Assembly (NCBI RefSeq): GCF_025961575.1
Contig: NZ_JAOQNX010000016.1
Coordinates: 1-64,000 of the forward strand
Length of the DNA stretch: 64,000 nt
DNA from: Rhodoblastus acidophilus
GTDB lineage: Bacteria > Pseudomonadota > Alphaproteobacteria > Rhizobiales > Beijerinckiaceae
Reading direction: 5' to 3'
The notes beneath the pieces are model-generated. The model saw only the letters and a program-made list of their open reading frames with translations. It had not been told where the DNA came from and searched no databases. Shown here piece by piece: positions 24,312 to 33,105 of this stretch (position 1 is the stretch's first letter; each line of letters opens with the position of its first letter). The position numbers and the translations under genes were made by a program.

Positions 24312-25385
24312 ATGCGGGGAGGAAATCCATTCGCCCAGGATTGGGCGGGTCTGTTTTTGCCGGGCTTGGCGGCGGCCGAGGCGGGCGCGCAAGTCATGAG
24401 GCGATGGGCCGAGGGTTTTGTGGCGACGCCGCCGACGCCCGCGCCGGATTGGGCGAGCGCCAACGAAATTGTCCTCAAACTTCGCGCGGCGCGCCTGCGC
24501 CGATTCGGCGACGGCGCGGGACGGCCGATTTTGGTCTGCGCGCCCTTCGCCCTCCATGGCGCGCAGATCACCGACCTCTGCCCGGGCCACAGTCTGATGC
24601 AGCGGCTGCGGACCTGCGGCCGGCCGCTCTATCTGATCGAATGGCTGTCCGCCGGCCCTGACGAGGCTGGTCGCGGCATTGACGATTACCTCTGCGACCT
24701 CAACGTGCTGGTCGGCGAACTGGGCGAGGTCGATTTTGTCGGCATCTGCCAGGGCGGCTGGCTCGGTCTGATGTTCGCCGCGCGCTTTCCGGGGCGGCTG
24801 CAAAAAATCGTCCTGGCCGGCGCGCCCGTCGACATCGAAGCGGGCGATTCAAAACTGTCCCGCCTCGCGCAATCGACGTCGCTGGAAACATTCCGCGAAT
24901 TGGTGCGGCTGGGCGGCGGACTGGCGCTCGGCGCCCATGCGGATCGAGTCTGGCCGCAGCCGCAGGCGCCCGAGGACATCCATCGCCTGCTGCAAAGCGA
25001 CGCCCCCTGCGACTCCGAGGTTTTTGCCGCCAGCGCGGAGGCGTTCCGCCGCTGGGCCGCCTGCACGCTCGACCTCCCCGGCGTCTATTATCTCGAAGTC
25101 GTGGAGAATTTTTACAGGGCCAACGCCTTGGCGCGCGGCGAATTCGTCGCCTTGGGAAAGCGGATTAATCTGCGCGACATCAAGAGCCCGCTGTTCATGC
25201 TGGCGGCGGACCAGGACGAGATCACGGCGCCGGCGCAAACCTTTGCCTGCGCGAATCTGGTGGGCGCGCCGCCGGATCAGATCACGACTCGCCTGGCTGA
25301 AGGCGGCCATTTGAGCCTGTTTTTGGGATCGCGAAATCTGCGGAATGTCTGGGCGGAGGTCGTCAGGTGGCTCAGCCTCGCCTGA
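24312..25385 (+). CDS. PHA synthase-like alpha/beta hydrolase
   Basis: The 357-aa protein contains the lipase-box variant GICQGG with Cys146 in the nucleophile position, as in PhaC polyester synthases and their relatives. It has other hydrolase features such as ILVCAPFALHGAQITDL and the later AADQDEITAP and GGHLS segments, giving probable Asp and His partners. It is shorter than classical PhaC proteins of class I/II and closer to class-III-like or unclassified PhaC-like hydrolases. It may act in polyhydroxyalkanoate metabolism. GGAG lies 8 nt before the start. Its stop is followed within 1 bp by the converging aminotransferase stop. Confidence 0.7.
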   Translation: MRGGNPFAQDWAGLFLPGLAAAEAGAQVMRRWAEGFVATPPTPAPDWASANEIVLKLRAARLRRFGDGAGRPILVCAPFALHGAQITDLCPGHSLMQRLRTCGRPLYLIEWLSAGPDEAGRGIDDYLCDLNVLVGELGEVDFVGICQGGWLGLMFAARFPGRLQKIVLAGAPVDIEAGDSKLSRLAQSTSLETFRELVRLGGGLALGAHADRVWPQPQAPEDIHRLLQSDAPCDSEVFAASAEAFRRWAACTLDLPGVYYLEVVENFYRANALARGEFVALGKRINLRDIKSPLFMLAADQDEITAPAQTFACANLVGAPPDQITTRLAEGGHLSLFLGSRNLRNVWAEVVRWLSLA

Positions 25386-26654
<1,269 letters not shown>

Positions 26655-28802
26655 TCAAGCCGCGGCCTCGCGCGCGCCCTGCGGCCGCGCCAGCGCGGCG
26701 GCGCCGTCGCCGTCGACAGCCTTGCCGAAATGAAAGCCCTGCCCGAGATCGCAGCCCATCAGACCCATCATTTCCGCCGTGCGCTCGTCCTCGATCCCCT
26801 CCGCCACCACCGCGAGCCGCAAGCCGCGCGCCAGACTGATGACAGAGCGCACGATCAGGGCGCTCTCGGGGTCCTCGAACACGGTGCACGTGAACGACTT
26901 GTCGATTTTGACCTTGTCGATCCGGAACTGGCGCAAATGGTTCAGGCTGGAATAGCCCATGCCGAAATCGTCGAGCGACACCTTTATGCCGGCGGCGCGC
27001 AGACGCACCAGGATGTCGCGCACCTCGTCGACATCGCCGATCAGAGCGGTTTCGGTGATCTCGAGTTCCAGCCGCTGCGGCGGGAAGCCGTGAGCCCGCA
27101 AGCTCTCCAGCAGCAGTTCGGGAAAGCGCCGGTCGCGCAATTGCACCGGCGAAACGTTCATCGAGAGGGTGATGTCCAGCGGCCAGCGCGCGGCGTCGCG
27201 GCAGGCCTGCGCCAGCATGGCCGTGGAAAGCTCCAGGATCAGCCCCTGCTGTTCCGCAAGCGGAATGAAAATTTCGGGCGAAACCGGTCCAATCTCCGGG
27301 TCGCTCCAGCGGGCGAGGATTTCGAATCCGGTGAGCCGACGCGTGGAGAGATCGATGATGGGCTGGTAGTGCGGTCGGACCTCGCCCGCCTGCAACGCCC
27401 GCCGCAGCGCCTTTTCCAGATCGACGCGGCGTCGCAACTCGCCTTGCATCTCCGGCTCGAACAGGCAGATCGGATCGTGCTGGCTCTTCTTGCCGCGATA
27501 CATGGCGATATCGGCGCAGGACAGCAGCGTCGTCGCGTCCGCCGCGTGCCGGGAGAGGGCGATGCCGATGCTGGCGTCGATCTCGATGCGGTGGTCGGCG
27601 ACCTGGATGGGCGCACGCAGCGCCTCGCGGATGCGACGCGCCATCTTCTGCGCGGGGCGGGCGTCGGCGTCGGCGCCGTCGGCGAGCCGGATCACCACGG
27701 CGAATTCGTCGCCGCCGAGCCGCGCCACCATCCCGGCGCGCGCGGCGGCCTCTTGCAGGCGCTTCGCCACCGCGCAGAGCACGAGATCGCCGACCATGTG
27801 CCCGAGCAGATCGTTCACCGGCTTGAAGCGGTCGAGATCGACGATCAGCAGCGCGCAAGATGGCGTTCCCTCGCCCGCTGCGAAATAGCGCCGCAATTTC
27901 GCCGCAAGCGCACGGCGATTCGGCAGGTTGGTCAGCGGATCGGCGAGCGCCATGGTCTCCGCGGCCTTGCGCGCGATCTTGGCGACGCGATGAGCCTCTT
28001 CGAGATCTGCGAGATTGGCGCGGAACACCCGGCAGGCGGCGGCAAGATCTCCGATCTCGTCCTTCGCCTCGCATTCCGGCAATTCGACATCGGTGCGGCC
28101 CTGCGCCAGGGCGGTGAGCGCCTCGGTGATCTCGCGCAGCGGCGCGAATATGTTTCTTCGCGCGGCGCGGTAGAGAAGCAGGGCCACGCAGGTGGCGATC
28201 GCCGCGGCGACGGCCATTGTGGTCATGATCTCGCTTGAAAGCTCGTTTGACGCCTGCACCTCGCTGTTGATCCGCGCCTGGCTGTCCTCGATCAGAATGT
28301 CCAGCGCCTGTTCCGCGTCCCCATAGGCCTTGTGAATCGCGCTGCGGACGCCGTCTTCGGAACTCCCATCGTTCACGAGCGAGAATTGGCGATCATGGAG
28401 TTCGGCATAGCGCCTCCACGCTTTGCGAAAACGATCGAGTTGCGCCGCATCCACACGACCCGGCATGATCGCGTCCATCTGGATCATGAGCTGACCGACA
28501 GACGCGCGGCGCAGCGCGAGCAATTGCAAGCTTTCCAAGCGCTCCGGCTCGGTTTCGGCATGGTGAACCAAGGTCTCCGTCAGCCGCAACTCAGACAATT
28601 TGTCAGCCAGCTCGCCAAAGAAATGGGTCTCGACCAGTCCAACCTGCTCGATGAACCTCATTTTCGCGTCTTGCGCGCCCAGACCGAAAATACTTATTGA
28701 CGTAACGTAAGCAATAATTCCAACAAAACCGAGAATGACCAAGGTCATTTTCACATGGATCGATCCAAGCCAGAATCGATCATTGCCTTTTTCCGAAACC
28801 AT
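26655..28802 (-). CDS. GGDEF-EAL membrane protein, cyclic-di-GMP turnover
   Basis: The 715-aa protein has an N-terminal membrane helix (TLVILGFVGIIAYVTSISIF), a helical periplasmic sensor segment, a second helix near residue 200, a HAMP-like linker, GGDEF with the intact signature GGDEF at residues 363-367 (RLGGDEFAVVI), then EAL with FEILARW, LEITETALIG, LDDFGMGYSSL, KIDKSF and EGIE. Both catalytic cores look intact. ATG 28802 is taken, and a TTG at 28823 is an alternative. It follows nodT closely on the same strand, but a hairpin at 28832-28849 lies between them. Confidence 0.9.
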   Translation of the reverse strand: MVSEKGNDRFWLGSIHVKMTLVILGFVGIIAYVTSISIFGLGAQDAKMRFIEQVGLVETHFFGELADKLSELRLTETLVHHAETEPERLESLQLLALRRASVGQLMIQMDAIMPGRVDAAQLDRFRKAWRRYAELHDRQFSLVNDGSSEDGVRSAIHKAYGDAEQALDILIEDSQARINSEVQASNELSSEIMTTMAVAAAIATCVALLLYRAARRNIFAPLREITEALTALAQGRTDVELPECEAKDEIGDLAAACRVFRANLADLEEAHRVAKIARKAAETMALADPLTNLPNRRALAAKLRRYFAAGEGTPSCALLIVDLDRFKPVNDLLGHMVGDLVLCAVAKRLQEAAARAGMVARLGGDEFAVVIRLADGADADARPAQKMARRIREALRAPIQVADHRIEIDASIGIALSRHAADATTLLSCADIAMYRGKKSQHDPICLFEPEMQGELRRRVDLEKALRRALQAGEVRPHYQPIIDLSTRRLTGFEILARWSDPEIGPVSPEIFIPLAEQQGLILELSTAMLAQACRDAARWPLDITLSMNVSPVQLRDRRFPELLLESLRAHGFPPQRLELEITETALIGDVDEVRDILVRLRAAGIKVSLDDFGMGYSSLNHLRQFRIDKVKIDKSFTCTVFEDPESALIVRSVISLARGLRLAVVAEGIEDERTAEMMGLMGCDLGQGFHFGKAVDGDGAAALARPQGAREAAA

Positions 28803-28831
28803 GTCGGAAATGGTACAATCCAAGCCCTAAC

Positions 28832-28849
28832 CGTTGATTGAGATCAACG
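28832..28849. repeat. 7-bp inverted repeat between nodT and the GGDEF-EAL gene
   Basis: CGTTGAT at 28832-28838 and ATCAACG at 28843-28849 enclose a 4-nt loop. It lies just after the nodT stop codon (28851) on the minus strand, without a U tract. It could be a weak terminator or a small operator site. Confidence 0.6.
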
Positions 28850-28850
28850 C

Positions 28851-30305
28851 TTAATTCGGGTTAAGAGCGGCGCTCCTGCTGTCGGGCGCGGCGGGAAAAA
28901 ACCCTTCCCAGCCGCCGCCGAGCGCCTTGTAAAGCTGCACCTGGTCAACCCCGAGCAGGGTCGCGCTGCGCGCCTGCTCCTGTTCGGCGATCAGGGCGGT
29001 CCGTTCGGCGGAGAGCACGTTGAGGAAATCGGTGACGCCGTCGCGATAGCGGTCGCGGGCGATCTCGGCGGCTTTTCGCGCATGGACCACCTGCTCCGAC
29101 AGCCTGACGTGACGCGCCTTCTCCAGACGCAGCGCCACCAGCGCGTTGACCACATCATGCCAGGCGCGCAGGATCGCCTTGCGATAGGCGAGCGCGGCCT
29201 GCTGCTGCTGGGTCTCGCGCAGTTCCAGCGTGTTCGTCAGCCGGCCGCCGTTGAAGATCGGCAGCGTCACGCTCGGCCCAAAACTCCACTGGAACGAGGA
29301 GCCGCGAAACAGCGTGTCGGGATTGAGCGAATCCAGCCCCGCCTGCCCGGTGAGTGTGATGGTCGGATAGAAATTGGCGACGGCGACGCCGGTCTGGGCG
29401 GTGGCGGCGTGCAACTGCGCCTCCGCCGCGCGGATGTCCGGCCGGCGTCGGGCGAGGTCGGAGGCGACGCCGGTGGGAACGGCGCCGAGCGCGAGCGGCG
29501 ATTTCCGCGCCTGTCCGAGCCGCGTCTTGAGCGCGCCGGGAGGCTGGTCGACGAGGAAACTCAGCGCGTTGACCAGCTCCGACTCCTGCTGCTCCAGCGG
29601 CGGGAGCTGGGCGCGATAGCCCTCGAGCTGCGAACGGGCGTTCTCGGCGTCGAGCGCGCTGGCGAGCCCCTTGGCCTGCCGCTCGTCGGCAAGTTTCAAA
29701 ATCTCCTGTGCGATGCGGATATTGTCGTTGAGCACGCCGATCTGCACCTGCACGCCGCGCAACTGAATGTAGTCGCGCGCGGTTTCCGCCATCACCGACA
29801 AAAGCGCGTCGCGGCGCTGGTCCTCGGAGACTTGCACCTGGGCGTCGGCGGCCTCCACGGAGCGGCGCACCCGCCCCCAGATGTCGATCTCCCAGGCGGC
29901 GTCGAAACCGACGTAATTGTCGGTGATCGGCGGCACGTCGATGCCGCCGGGCACGAGGCCGTTCATCAGGCTGAGAATGCCGTTCTGCGAATATTGCTCG
30001 CGGGTGACCTTGGCATCGCCATTGAGCGACGGCATTTGCGCCGAGGCCGTCACGCCGCGCTGGAACCGGCTTTCGGCGACGCGCAGGGTCGCGGTGCGCA
30101 CGTCGAGGTTGGTGTTCGCGGCCTCGCCAACCAGCGCGGTCAGGGTCGGATCGCGGAAACCCGCCCACCACATCGGATCGGGCGCGCCCGTGCGCGCGCC
30201 CGCGACAAAGGCGCGGTCGGGCAGCCCGGTTTCGGGCGGCGAAAAATCGGGACCGACCGCGTTGCAGCCGGACAGGGCGAGAAGAAACAGAATGGTCTTG
30301 CGCAT
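28851..30305 (-). CDS. NodT-family outer-membrane efflux lipoprotein
   Basis: The 484-aa TolC-like protein carries a lipobox (LLALSGCNAV), giving lipidation at the cysteine near residue 15. It has the two tandem OEP repeats of this family, with YVGFDAAWEIDIWGRVRRSVEAA and RRPDIRAAEAQLHAATAQTGVA as characteristic stretches. It is the outer-membrane channel for the EmrAB pump. The start ATG 30305 overlaps the stop of the emrB gene by one base (TGATG). The ORF start at 30392 lies far inside emrB and is rejected. Confidence 0.93.
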   Translation of the reverse strand: MRKTILFLLALSGCNAVGPDFSPPETGLPDRAFVAGARTGAPDPMWWAGFRDPTLTALVGEAANTNLDVRTATLRVAESRFQRGVTASAQMPSLNGDAKVTREQYSQNGILSLMNGLVPGGIDVPPITDNYVGFDAAWEIDIWGRVRRSVEAADAQVQVSEDQRRDALLSVMAETARDYIQLRGVQVQIGVLNDNIRIAQEILKLADERQAKGLASALDAENARSQLEGYRAQLPPLEQQESELVNALSFLVDQPPGALKTRLGQARKSPLALGAVPTGVASDLARRRPDIRAAEAQLHAATAQTGVAVANFYPTITLTGQAGLDSLNPDTLFRGSSFQWSFGPSVTLPIFNGGRLTNTLELRETQQQQAALAYRKAILRAWHDVVNALVALRLEKARHVRLSEQVVHARKAAEIARDRYRDGVTDFLNVLSAERTALIAEQEQARSATLLGVDQVQLYKALGGGWEGFFPAAPDSRSAALNPN

Positions 30306-31882
30306 CAATGCGCCCCCCCGGGTCCGCCGACGCTCTTCTTCGACGTCATGAGAAAGGTGAGCGGCACGACGGCGAAAGCCACGATGGCGCAATACACGAA
30401 CGTGTCCGAATAGGACAGGATCGCCGCCTGCGCGCGAATGGTGCGTAGCACCTGCCCCAGCGCCATCTCATGGGCCGCCTGGGCCGTCTGCCCCGCCGCA
30501 ACCAGCGCCTTCTCGTAGGTTTCGACCAGAGTGTTGAACGGCTGATGGAAGGGCGAAGCGTATTGACCGAGAAAATTCTGGTGGGCCTGGGCGCTTTCGG
30601 TGACGCTGGCCGTGGACAATGCGATCCCCACGGAGCCGAACACGTTGCGGAACATGGAAAACAGCGCGACGCCGTCGCCATTGCGCTCGCGCGGCAGGGT
30701 CATGTAGGCGACCGTGCTGATCGGCACGAACAGGAAGGCGAGCGCCGAGGTCTGGAACAGACGCATGCCGACCAGCGTCTGGAAATCGATGTTTTGCGCG
30801 AGATGGCTGGAATAGAGGAAGGCGAAGCCCATGATGGTGAAGCCGAGCGCCACCAGATAGCGCGCCGCCACCTTCTTCATCACGCGCCCGACGATGGGGA
30901 TGAGGAAGATCATCAATATGCCGCCGGGCGACAGGATCAGCCCGGACCAGGTGGCGTTATAGCCGAGATATTGCTGCACCATCTGCGGGATCATCACCAC
31001 GCTGGCGTAGAGCAGCCCGCCGGTCGCCGCGATCATGACGCAGGCGACCGAGAAATTGCGGTCCTTGAACACATCCAGATGCACGATGGGTTTTTTCGCC
31101 ACCGACAGCCAGGCGATGGCGCCCAGAATGCCGAGCGCGGCGAGCGCGGCCATCAACCGGATGAAGTCGGACTCGAACCAGTCGTCGTCCACGCCGCGGT
31201 CCAGAAAAATTTCCAGGCAGCCGAGGCCAAGCGCGATCAGGCCGAGGCCGATGAAATCGATGCCGCGGTTGCGCCGCGCCTTCACCCACGGCGGGTCCTC
31301 GACCAGGACGGACACCAGGATCGCGGCGACAATGCCGATCGGCACGTTGATGTAGAAAATCCAGCGCCAGTCGAACGTGTCGGTGATGTAGCCGCCGAGC
31401 GTCGGCCCGAGCACCGGCGCGACAATGGTCGCCATGGCGGCGACGCCGAAGGCCGCGCCGCGCTTGGCGATGGGAAAGGTGTCGAGGATGATCGACTGCT
31501 GGTTGGGCTGCATGCCGCCGCCGAAAAACCCCTGCAACAGCCGGAACAGGATGAGCTGGCCGAGACTGGTCGCCGCGCCGCACATGAAGGAGCAGACGGT
31601 GAACATGACGATGCAGATGACGAAATAGCGCTTGCGCCCCAATATGTCGCCGAGCCAGCCGGAAATGGTCAGCACGATGCCATTGGCGACGAGATAGGAG
31701 GTCAGCGCCCAGGTGGCCTCGTCATTGCTGGCCGACAGCGAGCCCGCGATATGGGGCAGCGCCACATTGACGATGGTGGTGTCGAGCACCTCCATGAAGG
31801 TCGCGATGGTGACGGCGACCGCGATCAGCCAGGGATTGGCCTTCGGCTTCCATGGTTTTTGCTCCGCGCCGCCTTCGCTCAT
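30305..31882 (-). CDS. emrB: DHA2-family MFS multidrug transporter EmrB
   Basis: The 525-aa protein has 14 predicted transmembrane helices, the usual DHA2 number. The N-terminus contains the typical TFMEVLDTTIVNVALPHIAG, followed by SYLVANGIVLTISGWLGDILGRKR and LQGFFGGGMQPNQQSI. It couples proton import to drug export through the inner membrane. It is co-transcribed with emrA and nodT, with overlaps at both junctions (ATGA and TGATG). Confidence 0.95.
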   Translation of the reverse strand: MSEGGAEQKPWKPKANPWLIAVAVTIATFMEVLDTTIVNVALPHIAGSLSASNDEATWALTSYLVANGIVLTISGWLGDILGRKRYFVICIVMFTVCSFMCGAATSLGQLILFRLLQGFFGGGMQPNQQSIILDTFPIAKRGAAFGVAAMATIVAPVLGPTLGGYITDTFDWRWIFYINVPIGIVAAILVSVLVEDPPWVKARRNRGIDFIGLGLIALGLGCLEIFLDRGVDDDWFESDFIRLMAALAALGILGAIAWLSVAKKPIVHLDVFKDRNFSVACVMIAATGGLLYASVVMIPQMVQQYLGYNATWSGLILSPGGILMIFLIPIVGRVMKKVAARYLVALGFTIMGFAFLYSSHLAQNIDFQTLVGMRLFQTSALAFLFVPISTVAYMTLPRERNGDGVALFSMFRNVFGSVGIALSTASVTESAQAHQNFLGQYASPFHQPFNTLVETYEKALVAAGQTAQAAHEMALGQVLRTIRAQAAILSYSDTFVYCAIVAFAVVPLTFLMTSKKSVGGPGGAH

Positions 31883-33015
31883 TTCAGCGACACTTTTGGG
31901 ACGACGGACAGACCGAGCGGCAGCGGCAGATTGGGGTCCAGCCCGCTGTCGATGACGATTTTCACGGGAACGCGCTGCACCACCTTGACGAAATTGCCGG
32001 TGGCGTTTTCGGGCGGGAAGGCGGTGAATTTCGAGCCCGTGCCCTGCTGGATGCTGTCCACATGGCCTTCGAGCTTGAGGTCGGGATGGGCGTCCACCTC
32101 GATCTTGACCTTTTGCCCCGGCTTCATCCGGCGGAGCTGGCCTTCCTTGAAATTGGCGACGATCCAGCGCTCGGTCCCGACCAGCGCGAAAAGCTGCTGG
32201 CCCGGCGCGACATAATTGCCGAGTTCGACATTGCGCCGCGTGATCCAGCCGTCCGCCGGCGCGCGCAAAACGGTCCAGGACAGGTTCAGCTCCGCCTGGT
32301 TCAGCCGCGCCTGCGCCTGGTTCACGGCGCCCTGCAATTGTCCCACCACCTTTTCGGTTTCACCGATGCGCTCGGGAACCGGCGTCGCCTGCGCCACCTG
32401 CGCCTTGGCCGCGGCGACCTGCGCCTCGGCCTGTTTCAGCGCGGCCCGCGCGGCGTCGACCTCCTGCTGCGAGGTCGCCTGCCGGCTCAACGAGGCCTGG
32501 CGGCTGTAATCGGCCTGCGCCTTGGCGGCGACCGCCTCGGCGGCGGCGAGCTGCGCCTGCGCCTGCGCGAGCAAGGCGGGAAAATTCTTCTTCGCCACTT
32601 CGAGCCCAAAACCCTGGGCGGCGAGCTGGGCTTTCGCCGATTCGAGCACGGCGGCGGCGAGCGCCCGGTCATTCTCATATTGCCGCGGATCGATGCGCAG
32701 CAATTGCTGGCCCTTGGTGACGAACTGGTTGTCGGTGACGTCGAGCGAGACCACCTGACCCGGCACCTGCGGCGAAACGATGAACGAGCGTCCGTCGACA
32801 AAAGCGTCGTCGGTGCTTTCCGAATCGGCGCCGGACAGGAAAAACCACGCCGCGGCGACGGCGACCAGAGCGGCCAGCCCGATGCCGATTTTTTTGCCCA
32901 CGCCGTTTCCCTTGCCGTCGGCGGGGGCGGCGACCTCCGCGTCGACGACGGGCCGAGGCTCCGCAGGCGCGGGCGCGCCCTCGGCTTCAGGCGTTTTCAA
33001 GACAGGCTCACTCAA
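31879..33015 (-). CDS. emrA: HlyD-family membrane fusion protein EmrA
   Basis: The 378-aa periplasmic adaptor has a disordered Pro/Ala-rich N-terminal segment, one transmembrane helix (KIGIGLAALVAVAAAWFFL) near residues 41-59, a first beta-barrel/lipoyl half with FVDGRSFIVSPQVPGQVVSL, a long coiled coil from about residue 115, and a second lipoyl half with RAPADGWITRRNVELGNYV. It bridges EmrB and the NodT channel. It is the first gene of the operon. A palindromic operator 17 bp upstream suggests TetR control. Confidence 0.94.
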   Translation of the reverse strand: MSEPVLKTPEAEGAPAPAEPRPVVDAEVAAPADGKGNGVGKKIGIGLAALVAVAAAWFFLSGADSESTDDAFVDGRSFIVSPQVPGQVVSLDVTDNQFVTKGQQLLRIDPRQYENDRALAAAVLESAKAQLAAQGFGLEVAKKNFPALLAQAQAQLAAAEAVAAKAQADYSRQASLSRQATSQQEVDAARAALKQAEAQVAAAKAQVAQATPVPERIGETEKVVGQLQGAVNQAQARLNQAELNLSWTVLRAPADGWITRRNVELGNYVAPGQQLFALVGTERWIVANFKEGQLRRMKPGQKVKIEVDAHPDLKLEGHVDSIQQGTGSKFTAFPPENATGNFVKVVQRVPVKIVIDSGLDPNLPLPLGLSVVPKVSLK

Positions 33016-33030
33016 GTCGCGCCCTCGAAA

Positions 33031-33046
33031 TTGACCAATCGGTCAT
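33031..33046. promoter_or_regulatory. TetR-type operator upstream of emrA
   Basis: TTGACCAATCGGTCAT contains the inverted repeat TGACC-N4-GGTCA (TGACC at 33032-33036, GGTCA at 33041-33045). TGACC-N4-GGTCA is typical of TetR operators beside multidrug efflux operons in Alphaproteobacteria. No TetR gene is next to it, and the DUF3141 gene upstream is unrelated in kind, so the regulator is presumably elsewhere. Confidence 0.6.
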
Positions 33047-33105
33047 TTCATAATGCAAAAGGCGAAGCTTGTCTTGGACTAATCCGCGAGCGGTCGCGCA
33101 GGCGC

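Noticed and set aside
28851-28864. TTAA pair near the nodT stop as a CtrA box
   Set aside because: Spacing is 6 nt instead of 7 and the site lies at the 3' end of a gene.
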